NCBI RefSeq assembly: GCF_017876795.1
Contig: NZ_JAGIOR010000007.1
Span: 124,001 to 188,000, forward strand
From: Rhizobium leguminosarum
Lineage (GTDB): Bacteria; Pseudomonadota; Alphaproteobacteria; Rhizobiales; Rhizobiaceae
Reading direction: 5' to 3'
Length of the DNA: 64,000 bases
The first letter of the stretch is position 1. Each line of letters starts with the position of its first letter. The notes under the pieces are model-generated. The model had not been told where the DNA came from, made no database searches, and saw only the letters and a program-made list of their open reading frames with translations. A program made the translations under genes and the position numbers. Of this stretch, positions 24,029-32,737 are shown one piece after another.

Positions 24029-25663
24029 ATGGCCAATCCAATCCTTCACTTCCACGGCGCCGCGGGGTCGGTGACCGGATCGTGCTTCCTTTTAGAGACC
24101 GGTGGCACACGCATTCTGATCGACTGCGGAATGTTCCAGGGCTCGAAGTCGGAGAAGGAGCTCAACTACAAACCATTCCCCTTCCAGCCATCGCGGATCG
24201 ACGCCGTGTTGCTCACACATGCGCATATCGACCACTCGGGGCTGCTTCCGAAGCTTGCGAAGGCGGGATATGGCGGGCCAATCTTTGCAACGGCAGCAAC
24301 CATCGACCTTTGCACGATCATGCTGCAGGATTCGGGTCACATCCAGGAGTCGGAGGGCCGGCAGCTCAATCGAAGGAATCGGAGAAGGGCGCGAGAGACG
24401 GTGGAGCCTATCTATACCGCCGACGACGCCCGCAGCATGCTGCCGCAGTTCATTGCCGTCGAGTACGGCGAGTGGCGGGAGACCGTTGGCGGCGTAAGGT
24501 TCCGTTACTGGAATGCTGGACACCTGATGGGTTCCGCATCGATCGAAGTCGAGGCGCCAGGCGCCGACGGGGCGACAAGATATTTGTTCTCCGGCGACGT
24601 CGGCGCGAGCAACAAATTGTTCGAAAACCTCCCTCGGGCACCTTCCGATGTCGATTACCTCATCTGCGAAAGCACATACGGAGACCGTGAAAGGGAAGAG
24701 TACGCTCTGAAAGATCGACGGGACCGGCTGCGCGAAGTGGTCGCGACCTCGAACAGCCCCGGCGGGGTTCTTCTGATTTCCTCCTTCGCCGTCGAGAGGA
24801 CGCAGGAGGTGCTGACCGACCTCGTCGCCCTCATGGACGAAGGAGAGGTGCCGCGGTGCCCTATCATGATAGACTCGCCGCTCGCGTCGAGAGCGACCGA
24901 GGCATTCAAGAAGCATGCGGCTGGCCTCGGTCACGGCAAGGCGTTCCTTCGCGCACTTAACGCCCCAAACGTGCGCTTCACCGAGACGGCCGAGCAGTCG
25001 AAGGCGCTCGATCTCGTCCGGGGCTTTCACATCATCATCGCGGCAAGCGGAATGTGCGAGGCGGGGCGGATCCGCCACCGCCTGAAGAACTGGCTCTGGC
25101 GAAAGGAGTGCACCGTGCTGTTCGTCGGCTTCCAGGCGGCGGGGACGCTCGGCCGTATCCTGCAGGAGGGCGCGACCGACGTCCGCATCCAGGGCGAGGA
25201 AATTCACGTCTGCGCCAAGATGGTCACGCTCGACGCCTACAGTGGACATGCGGATGCAAGCGAACTGGATGCGTGGGTTGCCGAGCGGGAACCGATCCGC
25301 AAGGCGGTCTTCCTTGTTCATGGAGAGGAGAGCGCTCGTGAAGCGATGTCCGCTCGGCTCCCGAAGCAGGTTTCAGCACAGGTCGTCTGCCCGTCGCTGG
25401 ACGACGCCTATGAGCTTTCACCGGCAGGTGCACGCCGCATTGAAGACAGGACGCCCGCACGTATCAAACCGGTCGTGCCCGGCAGGCCTGACTGGAACAA
25501 CGACTATCAACGGTTCGTTCTGGACCTGTCCGATCGTCTGAAAACCGTCGCCGACGGGAAGGGCCGCGCGGTCGTGCTGCGCAGGCTTCGACGCGCACTG
25601 GACCCGGACGATGTTTCGGCGGTCGGCGGGAGGAGAGACTTCGATGCTAATCATGGATCGTGA
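24029..25663 (+). CDS. MBL-fold beta-CASP ribonuclease-like protein
   Basis: The ATG at 24029 follows AGGAG. The 544-residue product has the metallo-beta-lactamase motif HAHIDH at residues 64-69, further zinc ligand regions (GHLMGSASIEVE, FSGDVG) and a beta-CASP domain with VLLISSFAVERTQEVL, ASGMCEAGRIRHRL and a KMVTLDAYSGHAD segment. These features place it with the bacterial CPSF/Ysh1-like group rather than with RNase J. Such proteins are predicted RNA endonucleases acting in the cytoplasm. It is the first gene of an operon with a small protein, acetate kinase and phosphoketolase, an arrangement seen in several proteobacterial low-oxygen clusters. Its target RNA is unknown. Confidence 0.88.
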   Translation: MANPILHFHGAAGSVTGSCFLLETGGTRILIDCGMFQGSKSEKELNYKPFPFQPSRIDAVLLTHAHIDHSGLLPKLAKAGYGGPIFATAATIDLCTIMLQDSGHIQESEGRQLNRRNRRRARETVEPIYTADDARSMLPQFIAVEYGEWRETVGGVRFRYWNAGHLMGSASIEVEAPGADGATRYLFSGDVGASNKLFENLPRAPSDVDYLICESTYGDREREEYALKDRRDRLREVVATSNSPGGVLLISSFAVERTQEVLTDLVALMDEGEVPRCPIMIDSPLASRATEAFKKHAAGLGHGKAFLRALNAPNVRFTETAEQSKALDLVRGFHIIIAASGMCEAGRIRHRLKNWLWRKECTVLFVGFQAAGTLGRILQEGATDVRIQGEEIHVCAKMVTLDAYSGHADASELDAWVAEREPIRKAVFLVHGEESAREAMSARLPKQVSAQVVCPSLDDAYELSPAGARRIEDRTPARIKPVVPGRPDWNNDYQRFVLDLSDRLKTVADGKGRAVVLRRLRRALDPDDVSAVGGRRDFDANHGS

Positions 25664-25976
25664 CTGCAAGCGCGGCGGAGAACGCTTCGCGATACCGACC
25701 CAGGGGGAGGTGCAAGGCAAGCTTATCGTCCTGGAGGTTGTCACTATAACCTGTCTGCGGGAGGTACTCGCTTCGAAGAATGCCTTTGCGGTCGCCGCGT
25801 TGAAGAAGAAGGTCCTGCGGGCCATGAAGGAGCAGTGCGCGCCGTTCGGTCTTTCGTCGGAAGACGAGAGGGCCGCCCTGGAGTGCGCATGCGAGTTCTT
25901 CGAGGCGGCGAAGCAGGAGGCGGCAACAAAGGGGGCTGCGAAGTCTGCTGGTTCCAGGGTTTCGGGCGATGGATAG
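25644..25976 (+). CDS. Small hypothetical protein between MBL and acetate kinase genes
   Basis: The start is ATG 25644, supported by GGGAGGAG upstream and overlapping the MBL gene by 20 bases; the 3' end overlaps the acetate kinase gene by eight. The 110-residue product is helical and charged: AFAVAALKKKVLRAMKEQ, then a cysteine-containing helix ALECACEFFEAAKQEAA and an alanine-rich tail. I do not recognise a family. Tight overlaps on both sides show translational coupling, so it belongs functionally to this operon. Confidence 0.65.
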   Translation: MLIMDRDCKRGGERFAIPTQGEVQGKLIVLEVVTITCLREVLASKNAFAVAALKKKVLRAMKEQCAPFGLSSEDERAALECACEFFEAAKQEAATKGAAKSAGSRVSGDG

Positions 25977-27141
25977 GGTTGCCGTCACGTTCAACGCCGG
26001 ATCCGCCAGCCTAAAGATCGGCGTCTTCAGGCTAAAAGACGGCCTGGCGTTCCGGCTGGGAAGCGGTATTGCAACGCTCGGGGACCAGCCAAGATTCACC
26101 TTTCGATCCTCTGGCAGAGACGAGGCTGTCGATCTTCCGGCAGGGGTAGGGATCGATGCGGGGCTGGTTTCGCAAGTCGTCGGCTGCTTGGTCCGCCGAG
26201 GATTCGACCCCGTCGTGGCCGGCCATCGCATCGTCCACGGAGGACAGACCTTCAATGGCCCCGTTCTGCTGGAGCCAGACGTCGTCCTCAGATTGGAAGA
26301 CCTGACGCATCTCGCGCCGGTGCACCTTCCCCCTGCGCTTGCGATCGTTCGCGCCGTTCGGAGTGCATATCCAGACATACCGCAGACTGCGTCGTTCGAT
26401 ACTGCATTCCATTCGTCGCAGAGCGGTCTTGCCGCGCGGCTCGCCATTCCAAGGGCGCTGCACGATGCCGGCGTCCGGAGATACGGCTTTCATGGTCTTT
26501 CCTATAAGTACGTCTCCGCCGAACTCAGGAAACACGATCCCGACCTGGCCGCCGGCCGTATCATCTGCGCGCATCTCGGAAGCGGCGCGAGCCTTTGCGG
26601 AATGGTCGACGGCGTGAGCATAGACACAAGCATGGGCTTCTCCCCGCTGGACGGGATTCCGATGTCTACCCGGCCGGGGTCGCTCGATCCCGGCGCTGTC
26701 GTCCACCTTCTGCGCAACAATTTCCACGACGCAGACAGTCTCGAAGATTTCCTCTACCACCATTGCGGGCTGCTCGGCGTCTCCGGGAAAAGCGGCGACG
26801 TCCGGGTCCTGCTGGAGGACTTCCATCCGGCGTCCAGGGAAGCCCTCGACCTCTTCTGCTTCAGGATCGCCGGCGAGATAGGAAGGCTCGCCGTCTCTCT
26901 GCACGGGGTGGACGCCATCGTCTTCACCGCTGGCGTAGGCGAGCATCAGCCGGAGATACGCACTGGGGTCGCCCATCATCTGGGTTGGCTGGGTCTTTCA
27001 TTGAGCGAGCCCGCGAACAAGATGAACGCTACAGTTATCAGCGCGAGGGAAAGCGAGATCGTCGCCTTCGTCATTCCGGCCGACGAGGAACAGGTGATTG
27101 CCGAAGAAGCAATCGAAGTCATCAGCCACCACAGGCTTTAA
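25969..27141 (+). CDS. ackA: Acetate kinase
   Basis: The 390-residue product shows the ASKHA acetate kinase signatures: FNAGSASLKIGVF at the N-terminus, GHRIVHGG, LAPVHLPPALA, the catalytic aspartate region FDTAFHS, YGFHGLSYKYV, HLGSGASLCG and TRPGSLDPG, then FTAGVGEHQPEIR. It interconverts acetyl phosphate plus ADP and acetate plus ATP in the cytoplasm. Directly downstream is phosphoketolase, whose product is acetyl phosphate, so the pair yields ATP by substrate-level phosphorylation. It lacks its own promoter and overlaps the preceding gene by eight bases. The operon has a FixK-type box upstream, fitting use during oxygen limitation. Confidence 0.95.
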   Translation: MDRVAVTFNAGSASLKIGVFRLKDGLAFRLGSGIATLGDQPRFTFRSSGRDEAVDLPAGVGIDAGLVSQVVGCLVRRGFDPVVAGHRIVHGGQTFNGPVLLEPDVVLRLEDLTHLAPVHLPPALAIVRAVRSAYPDIPQTASFDTAFHSSQSGLAARLAIPRALHDAGVRRYGFHGLSYKYVSAELRKHDPDLAAGRIICAHLGSGASLCGMVDGVSIDTSMGFSPLDGIPMSTRPGSLDPGAVVHLLRNNFHDADSLEDFLYHHCGLLGVSGKSGDVRVLLEDFHPASREALDLFCFRIAGEIGRLAVSLHGVDAIVFTAGVGEHQPEIRTGVAHHLGWLGLSLSEPANKMNATVISARESEIVAFVIPADEEQVIAEEAIEVISHHRL

Positions 27142-27150
27142 GGACCGAAC

Positions 27151-29535
27151 ATGTCTGAACATAGCAGCCCACCGCCGACCGAGCGCGAACTCGAACTCAT
27201 CGACCGCTACTGGCGGGCCGCCAACTATCTGTCCATAGGCCAGATCTACCTCATGGACAATCCGCTTCTGCGTGAGCCGCTTCGGCCGGAACATATCAAG
27301 CCCCGCCTTCTCGGACATTGGGGAACGACGCCCGGCCTCAACTTCATCTACGCCCATCTCAACCGGGTCATTAAGGCTCGTGGCGGAGACGTCCTATATA
27401 TATGCGGGCCTGGCCACGGAGGGCCGGGAATGGTCGCGAACACCTATCTTGAGGGGACATACAGCGAGATCTATCCCGACATCTCGCAAGATGCCGATGG
27501 CATGCGCAAGCTATTCAGGCAGTTTTCCTTTCCGGGAGGCATACCCAGCCACGTGGCCCCGGAGACCCCCGGTTCGATCCACGAAGGCGGCGAACTCGGA
27601 TATGCGCTGGTCCACGCCTTCGGCGCCGCGTTCGACAATCCGGACCTCGTGGTAGCCTGCGTGGTCGGCGACGGCGAAGCGGAGACAGGACCTCTCGCGG
27701 CGGCCTGGCATTCGACGAAGTTTCTCAATCCTACTCGCGACGGTGCGGTGCTGCCGATCCTGCATCTCAACGGCTACAAGATCGCCAATCCGACGATTCT
27801 GTCGAGGACAAGCGACGAGGATCTCAGCAGCCTGTTCGTTGGATTTGGCTATGAGCCGATCTTCGTCGAGGGCCACGAGCCGGCGGACATGCATCGGCAG
27901 ATGGCGGCCGCCTTCGACCGGGCCTTCGACATCATCGAATCCTTGCAGGCGTCGGCGAGGAACGGGTCGCCCGCGGCCGGCGTGCCGCGGTGGCCCATGA
28001 TCGTGCTTCGCAGCCCTAAGGGGTGGACCGGGCCGAAGGAGGTCGACGGCAAGAAGGTGGAGGGTTTCTGGCGCGCCCACCAGGTGCCTGTCGCCAATTG
28101 CCGCGGGGATGCCGGCCACCGGAAAATCCTCGAAGACTGGATGCGAAGCTATGATCCCGACGACCTGTTCGAAGCGGACGGGCGGCTCAAGGACGAGTTG
28201 GGGGCTCTGGCGCCGACCGGCGAGAAGCGCATGGGAGCGACGCCGTACGCAAACGGTGGACGGATGCGCAGGGAGCTGCAGCTCCCAAACATTCGCGACC
28301 ACGCGGTCGCGATCGACGTTCGTGGGGCCTCCCAGGTCCAGTCGACGGAGATTTTAGGACGCTATCTGCGGGACGTCATGCGGCTCAATGCCGAGGCTAA
28401 CAACTTCCGGATCTTTGGGCCGGACGAGACCGAATCGAACCGACTGGGTGCGGTGTTCGAACAGACGGACCGGACGTGGATGCAAACGATTGAAGATTAC
28501 GACGTCCACCTCTCGAGAGACGGACGGGTCATGGAGGTTCTCAGCGAGCATCTCTGCCAGGGCTGGCTTGAGGGATATCTCCTTACCGGCCGCCACGGGC
28601 TTTTCTCATGCTACGAGGCCTTCATCCACATCATCGACTCGATGTTCAACCAGCATGCCAAGTGGCTCAAGGTTTCGCGAGGACTGGATTGGCGGGAGCC
28701 GATATCGTCTCTCAACTACCTCCTGACGTCGCATGTCTGGCGACAGGACCACAATGGCTTCTCGCATCAGGACCCCGGCTTCGTCGATCTGGTCGCCAAC
28801 AAGAAGGCCGACATCGTCCGCATCTATCTACCGCCGGATGCCAATACCCTCCTTTGGGTCGGCGATCACTGCCTGAAGACATACGACCGCGTCAACGTGA
28901 TCGTTGCCGGCAAGCAGCCGGAGTCCCAGTACCTTACGATCGACGAGGCGGTGAATCATTGTGAAGAGGGCATTGGCGTCTGGGACTGGGCAAGCTTCGA
29001 GAACGATACAATCGCGCCGGACGTCGTGATGGCATGTGCGGGCGACGTGCCGACTATGGAGACGCTCGCGGCCGTCATGCTGCTGCACGCGGCGGTACCA
29101 GATCTCAAGATCAGGACGGTCAACGTCGTCGACCTACTCGCGCTGCAGGATCCGAAGGTGCATCCTCATGGGCTCGACGATGCACGGTTCGATAGTATCT
29201 TTACGAAGGACAGGCCGGTCATCTTCGCCTACCACGGCTATCCCTATCTCATCCACCGGTTGACGTACCGGCGCGCCAATCACGGCAACATCCACGTGCG
29301 CGGGTTCGTAGAGGAGGGAACGACGACGACGCCGTTCGACCTGACCGTATTGAACGAGCTGGACAGGTATCATCTCGCTCTCGAGGCGATCGCGCGAGTG
29401 CCCGATCTCGCCGAAAAGGTGCCAGATGTGATGGCGGACCTGCATGCAAAGCTCGACGAGCACCGGGCGTTCGTGCGGGAGCGTGGAGAAGACATGGCGG
29501 AAATCCAGAACTGGCGCTGGGCACGCTCGTCCTAG
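27151..29535 (+). CDS. xfp: Xylulose-5-phosphate/fructose-6-phosphate phosphoketolase
   Basis: The 794-residue product has the usual length of phosphoketolases and family signatures: [47 protein letters not shown], the thiamine-diphosphate motif [16 protein letters not shown], and further on [18 protein letters not shown] and [19 protein letters not shown]. The enzyme cleaves xylulose 5-phosphate or fructose 6-phosphate with phosphate to acetyl phosphate plus an aldose phosphate. It begins nine bases after the acetate kinase gene and completes the MBL-small protein-ackA-xfp operon. This route bypasses much of glycolysis and makes ATP without respiration. Confidence 0.96.
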   Translation: MSEHSSPPPTERELELIDRYWRAANYLSIGQIYLMDNPLLREPLRPEHIKPRLLGHWGTTPGLNFIYAHLNRVIKARGGDVLYICGPGHGGPGMVANTYLEGTYSEIYPDISQDADGMRKLFRQFSFPGGIPSHVAPETPGSIHEGGELGYALVHAFGAAFDNPDLVVACVVGDGEAETGPLAAAWHSTKFLNPTRDGAVLPILHLNGYKIANPTILSRTSDEDLSSLFVGFGYEPIFVEGHEPADMHRQMAAAFDRAFDIIESLQASARNGSPAAGVPRWPMIVLRSPKGWTGPKEVDGKKVEGFWRAHQVPVANCRGDAGHRKILEDWMRSYDPDDLFEADGRLKDELGALAPTGEKRMGATPYANGGRMRRELQLPNIRDHAVAIDVRGASQVQSTEILGRYLRDVMRLNAEANNFRIFGPDETESNRLGAVFEQTDRTWMQTIEDYDVHLSRDGRVMEVLSEHLCQGWLEGYLLTGRHGLFSCYEAFIHIIDSMFNQHAKWLKVSRGLDWREPISSLNYLLTSHVWRQDHNGFSHQDPGFVDLVANKKADIVRIYLPPDANTLLWVGDHCLKTYDRVNVIVAGKQPESQYLTIDEAVNHCEEGIGVWDWASFENDTIAPDVVMACAGDVPTMETLAAVMLLHAAVPDLKIRTVNVVDLLALQDPKVHPHGLDDARFDSIFTKDRPVIFAYHGYPYLIHRLTYRRANHGNIHVRGFVEEGTTTTPFDLTVLNELDRYHLALEAIARVPDLAEKVPDVMADLHAKLDEHRAFVRERGEDMAEIQNWRWARSS

Positions 29536-29659
29536 CGCCACCGATGACCGGATTTGGGTAGCGCCTGCCACCAGCCTGACTGCCGCAGCCACGCGTTTCG
29601 AGTCCTTTTCGTTCTGCAGACGATGCGATCCCAAAACGTCCCAGAGAATGATCGCCAGA

Positions 29660-30683
29660 TCATGCGGCAGCCGTCAACGAGAGGCAGCTAAGGGTGAAGC
29701 CCGGTCCCATCGCCGTCAGGACAGTTCTCCAGGGTAGTCCTTGCGCAAGAAGCTTCTCGAGTACGAACAGCGCGGTTGGCGAGGACATGTTCCCATAGTC
29801 CGAGAGAACCTCACGTTCCTGGTCGAGGGTTCCCTGGCTTAGTTTAAGCGCCGATTCCAAGGCGGTGATAACCTTGGATCCACCGGGGTGGCACGCAAAC
29901 CGGTCAACGTCGGCAGGAGTCAGATCTGATCGGGCGAGTATGGATGTTACGCCCTTCAGCACGTGGGTTTCGGCGAACGGTGGTATCGCACGGTCGAAGA
30001 TCACGCCCAGACCCTCCGGATCGACGCTCCATCCCAGCGTGTCGGGCCGCGTATGCTGGCCTGCAAATTCGACCTCGGCCAGACCGGTCTCGCTGGCACG
30101 CACCACGCAGGCGGCGGCCCCGTCGCCGAAGAGGGCGGTCGCCACGATGTTCGCCTTCGTAAGCTTGTCCATGCGAAATGCCAACGTGCAGGTCTCGACG
30201 GCGACCACCAACACGACTGAGCCTGACCGGGAGGCCGCCAGCCGTGACGCGATTGAAAGCCCTGAGGCCAACCACGGGCACCCGTTCGACATCGTCCCGG
30301 AAGCCCAGCTCGCCGCTTACCCTCGCTTCCAGACTAGGTGTCGCAATACCAGTCGAGGAGACGGTTACGATCGTGTCGACGTCGCCTGCTGCAAGGTCCG
30401 CCGACGCGAGAGCCTTGCTGGCGGCGGCGATGAACATTGCACCCGCGCCCTCGATGTGAGCGAGGTTTCGTTCGGGCCATCCCGACGTCTCGAGATACCA
30501 CTCGATCGGCCGGACGGCATAGCGGCGCCGAATTCCCGAGGTTTCGAACACCCTTGCCAGCTTTTCGAAATCGCCAAATCGCGATGAGAACGCGGTGTGC
30601 GAGGCTCGCGCCGCGTCACGCTGGTCGATGACATGTGGCGGAACGGCGGTACCGACGGATACCAGCTTGACGGAATGCTGCAT
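29660..30683 (-). pseudogene. Type III polyketide synthase (chalcone synthase-like), inactivated by a deletion at the active site
   Basis: The ATG at 30683 follows AAGGAG. The N-terminal part (SVGTAVPPHVIDQRDAA, SGIRRRYAVRP, TVSSTGIATPSLEARV) and the C-terminal part (VETCTLAFR, ATALFGDGAAACVVR, FACHPGGSKVI, LSDYGNMSSPTALFVLE) are both well conserved, with histidine and asparagine of the Cys-His-Asn triad visible. They lie in different frames, and the join near 30260 lacks the canonical GLGCAGG segment with the nucleophilic cysteine: VPVVGL is followed at once by GLSIASR in another frame. A deletion of roughly 20 bases explains this. The enzyme cannot be active. It diverges from the CBS gene. 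Confidence 0.85.
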
Positions 30684-30858
30684 AAGACTCCTTGCGACGG
30701 CGCGGGAAGAATTTGGTGCGTCGCGCGAGGACGAGACCGAACGATAACGCCTTGATCCTGAATAAGGTTGCAATGCCGGCAGCCTGACGCCGCCCTTCGT
30801 CGGAAGGCTTCGGAGACGACGACGCGCGAAGAAGGCCTCCCGCGGCTTCGTGTCAGGC

Positions 30859-30872
30859 TTGATCCACGTCAA
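30859..30872. promoter_or_regulatory. FNR/FixK box between polyketide synthase and CBS genes
   Basis: TTGATCCACGTCAA matches TTGA-N6-TCAA. It is centred about 61 bases before the CBS gene start and could also serve the divergent polyketide synthase gene. Confidence 0.7.
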
Positions 30873-30926
30873 TGCGCTCAACGTTTGTTGGCTCCGTAAT
30901 TGTCCGATCAACAAGGAGACAGCGCG

Positions 30927-31497
30927 ATGCTTGCTAGAGACATCATGACGACCCCCGTGACGACGCTCGACGAGGGACACAACGTCAGGGAAGCCGTCGA
31001 GATCGTTAACGCCAGCAAGATCGGCGCGGTGCCCGTCCTCGATGGCGAAGGGCGGCTCACCGGCATCGTCACCGAGGGAGACCTGCTGCGCCGGGTGGCG
31101 TCGTCCTGGGCGAGACGGGCGGTACCGCATACGCGCGACCGCGAGCCAGCTCGCAGAACTCCTGCAGGCCCACGACATCAAACACCTGCCTGTCGTCGAG
31201 AACGGCAGACTCGCCGGAATGATCAGCCGTCGCGACTTGATGCGAGCGCTTCTCGACGTTCCACGGCAGTGTACTGCTTCCGGCGACGACGCCCTAGGGA
31301 CGGCCGTTCGTTGCCGCCTGGAAACCGAGCTCGAAATAAGGCCCCCCATGGTCAATGCGACGGTCTCCAACGGGGTAGTGACCCTGAGGGGAGAGGTCGA
31401 GACGGAGCTGGAACGCTCGGCGGCCAGGGTGGCGGCGGAAAGCATCCGCGGCGTCGGCGGCGTGGTGAACAACATCACTCTGGCTTCCGCATGGTGA
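30927..31497 (+). pseudogene. CBS-CBS-BON protein with internal deletion and frameshift
   Basis: The ATG at 30927 follows AAGGAG. The first CBS motif is intact (ARDIMTTPVTTLDEGHNVRE, IGAVPVLDGEGRLTGIVTEG) up to LLRRVASS. After about 31110 the similarity resumes in the next frame with SQLAELLQAHDIKHLPVV, ENGRLAGMISRRDLMRALL and then a BON domain (NGVVTLRGEVETELERSAA, VGGVVNNITLASAW). Relatives carry an additional stretch of several dozen residues between these parts, including the start of the second CBS motif. The 571-bp span is not a multiple of three. CBS pairs bind adenosine ligands; this copy cannot make the whole protein. Confidence 0.8.
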
Positions 31498-31534
31498 GTC
31501 CGCAAACGATGAAATCGTCCCTGGAGTTTCCGCC

Positions 31535-31687
31535 ATGTTTGTTAGGGTCATCGCAGACGCCGTCGTGTCGAGGCTTTTCCTCGTCATCCTGATCCTCATG
31601 GTGGGGACGGTCGTAAGCGTCCTACTGGTGAAGCCATCCGACGACTCCCGAACCGGGCGCGTCGAGCGCTCTCTCTCTGACCCGTGA
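31535..31687 (+). CDS. 50-residue single-pass membrane protein
   Basis: ATG 31535 follows GGAG by nine bases and the frame ends with TGA at 31685. A basic N-terminus (MFVRVIADAVVSR) is followed by one hydrophobic segment LFLVILILMVGTVVSVLLV and a charged C-terminal tail. It lies between the CBS gene and an ABC-type membrane protein in the same direction, eight bases from the next gene, suggesting co-transcription. I do not recognise a family. Confidence 0.55.
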   Translation: MFVRVIADAVVSRLFLVILILMVGTVVSVLLVKPSDDSRTGRVERSLSDP

Positions 31688-31694
31688 GTGCGCG

Positions 31695-32696
31695 ATGAAC
31701 ATCTGGCCCTCCAGGATTGAATTGTCCGGCCGCCTCCCGCAAAAGACCGGAGGCGCGACGGATTCGATGCCCTCCGAACTATTCGGTTTCATCTGGCTGA
31801 TGGGAAGACGTCATCAGGCGTTGATCGCAGGGTTGTCCCTGGCTCTTTTCGTTATCGGCGCGGCGCCTCTCGAACTCCAGCGCCGGATCGTCAATGAGGC
31901 GACCGAGCAAGCGTCATACGGGTCGCTTCTTTTTCTCGTATCCCTCTATCTCGCGGTGGCAGTGTTGGAGGGCGCGATAAAATTCACCCTGAATCTCTAC
32001 AGAAGCTGGGTGGGCGAGAAAGGCACGCTCTGGCTGCGGGCGCGCGTTCTGCATCGGGCCGAGACGCCGCCATCGGAATCCATGCTCGAGGGGGTCGAGC
32101 TGTCGATCGTCCTTGCGGAAGCCGAACCGGTGGGCAGTTTCGTTGGAACCAGCATCTCCGAGCCGCTACTGCAGATCGGCATCCTTTTCACCGTAGGCGG
32201 TTATCTGATCTATCTCCAGCCGCTGATGATGCTGGCCGTCGCAGCCACCTTCGCTCCGCAGATTGCGTTCGTCCCGATGTTGCAGGCCGCGATCAACCGC
32301 CGGGTCGAGGCGAAGGTCGCTATCATGCGTGACGTTAGCGAAGGCATGGTGCATGCGATCGAAGGCGGCCAGGATGAGGATTCTCAGACTTCGCGCATCG
32401 GAGCGATCTTCTTCGCCAACATGGAGATCTATCGCTACAAGTACGCCATGAACTTTCTCATGAATCTCATGGCGCAATTGGGCTATGTCGGCATTTTCGT
32501 CCTTGGCGGATATTATGTTGTCACCGGCAAGACCGAGATAGGCACCGTGGTTGCCTTCGTCTCAGGACTGGCGAAGATCGTCGACCCTTGGGGAGCGATC
32601 GTGGACTGGTATCGTGACCTCAGGGTAACCCAGGTCAAGTTCCGGCTCATCAGGGACGCCGCGAAGTTCGGTGGCGCTGGCATCGGCAAAACATGA
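31695..32696 (+). CDS. ABC-exporter-type transmembrane protein lacking an ATPase domain
   Basis: The 333-residue product has about five to six hydrophobic segments (ALIAGLSLALFVIGAAPLEL, SLLFLVSLYLAVAVLEGAI, LLQIGILFTVGGYLIYL, LGYVGIFVLGGYYVVTG and others) and resembles the membrane domain of ABC exporters, with the coupling-like region RVEAKVAIMRDVSEG. No Walker A or LSGGQ sequence follows; the frame ends about where the nucleotide-binding domain would begin. The coding region seems intact, so either the protein works with a separate ATPase or has another role. It is the last gene of the unit that starts with the CBS gene. Confidence 0.7.
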   Translation: MNIWPSRIELSGRLPQKTGGATDSMPSELFGFIWLMGRRHQALIAGLSLALFVIGAAPLELQRRIVNEATEQASYGSLLFLVSLYLAVAVLEGAIKFTLNLYRSWVGEKGTLWLRARVLHRAETPPSESMLEGVELSIVLAEAEPVGSFVGTSISEPLLQIGILFTVGGYLIYLQPLMMLAVAATFAPQIAFVPMLQAAINRRVEAKVAIMRDVSEGMVHAIEGGQDEDSQTSRIGAIFFANMEIYRYKYAMNFLMNLMAQLGYVGIFVLGGYYVVTGKTEIGTVVAFVSGLAKIVDPWGAIVDWYRDLRVTQVKFRLIRDAAKFGGAGIGKT

Positions 32697-32737
32697 GTGC
32701 ATTTCGAGATTCCGCGCTCCCGCGCCGAGCGATCGCG

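Noticed and set aside
29904..31505. Long minus-strand frame covering the CBS gene and the first half of the polyketide synthase
   Set aside because: Only the part from 30683 downward is protein-like; the rest is the reverse of the CBS gene.
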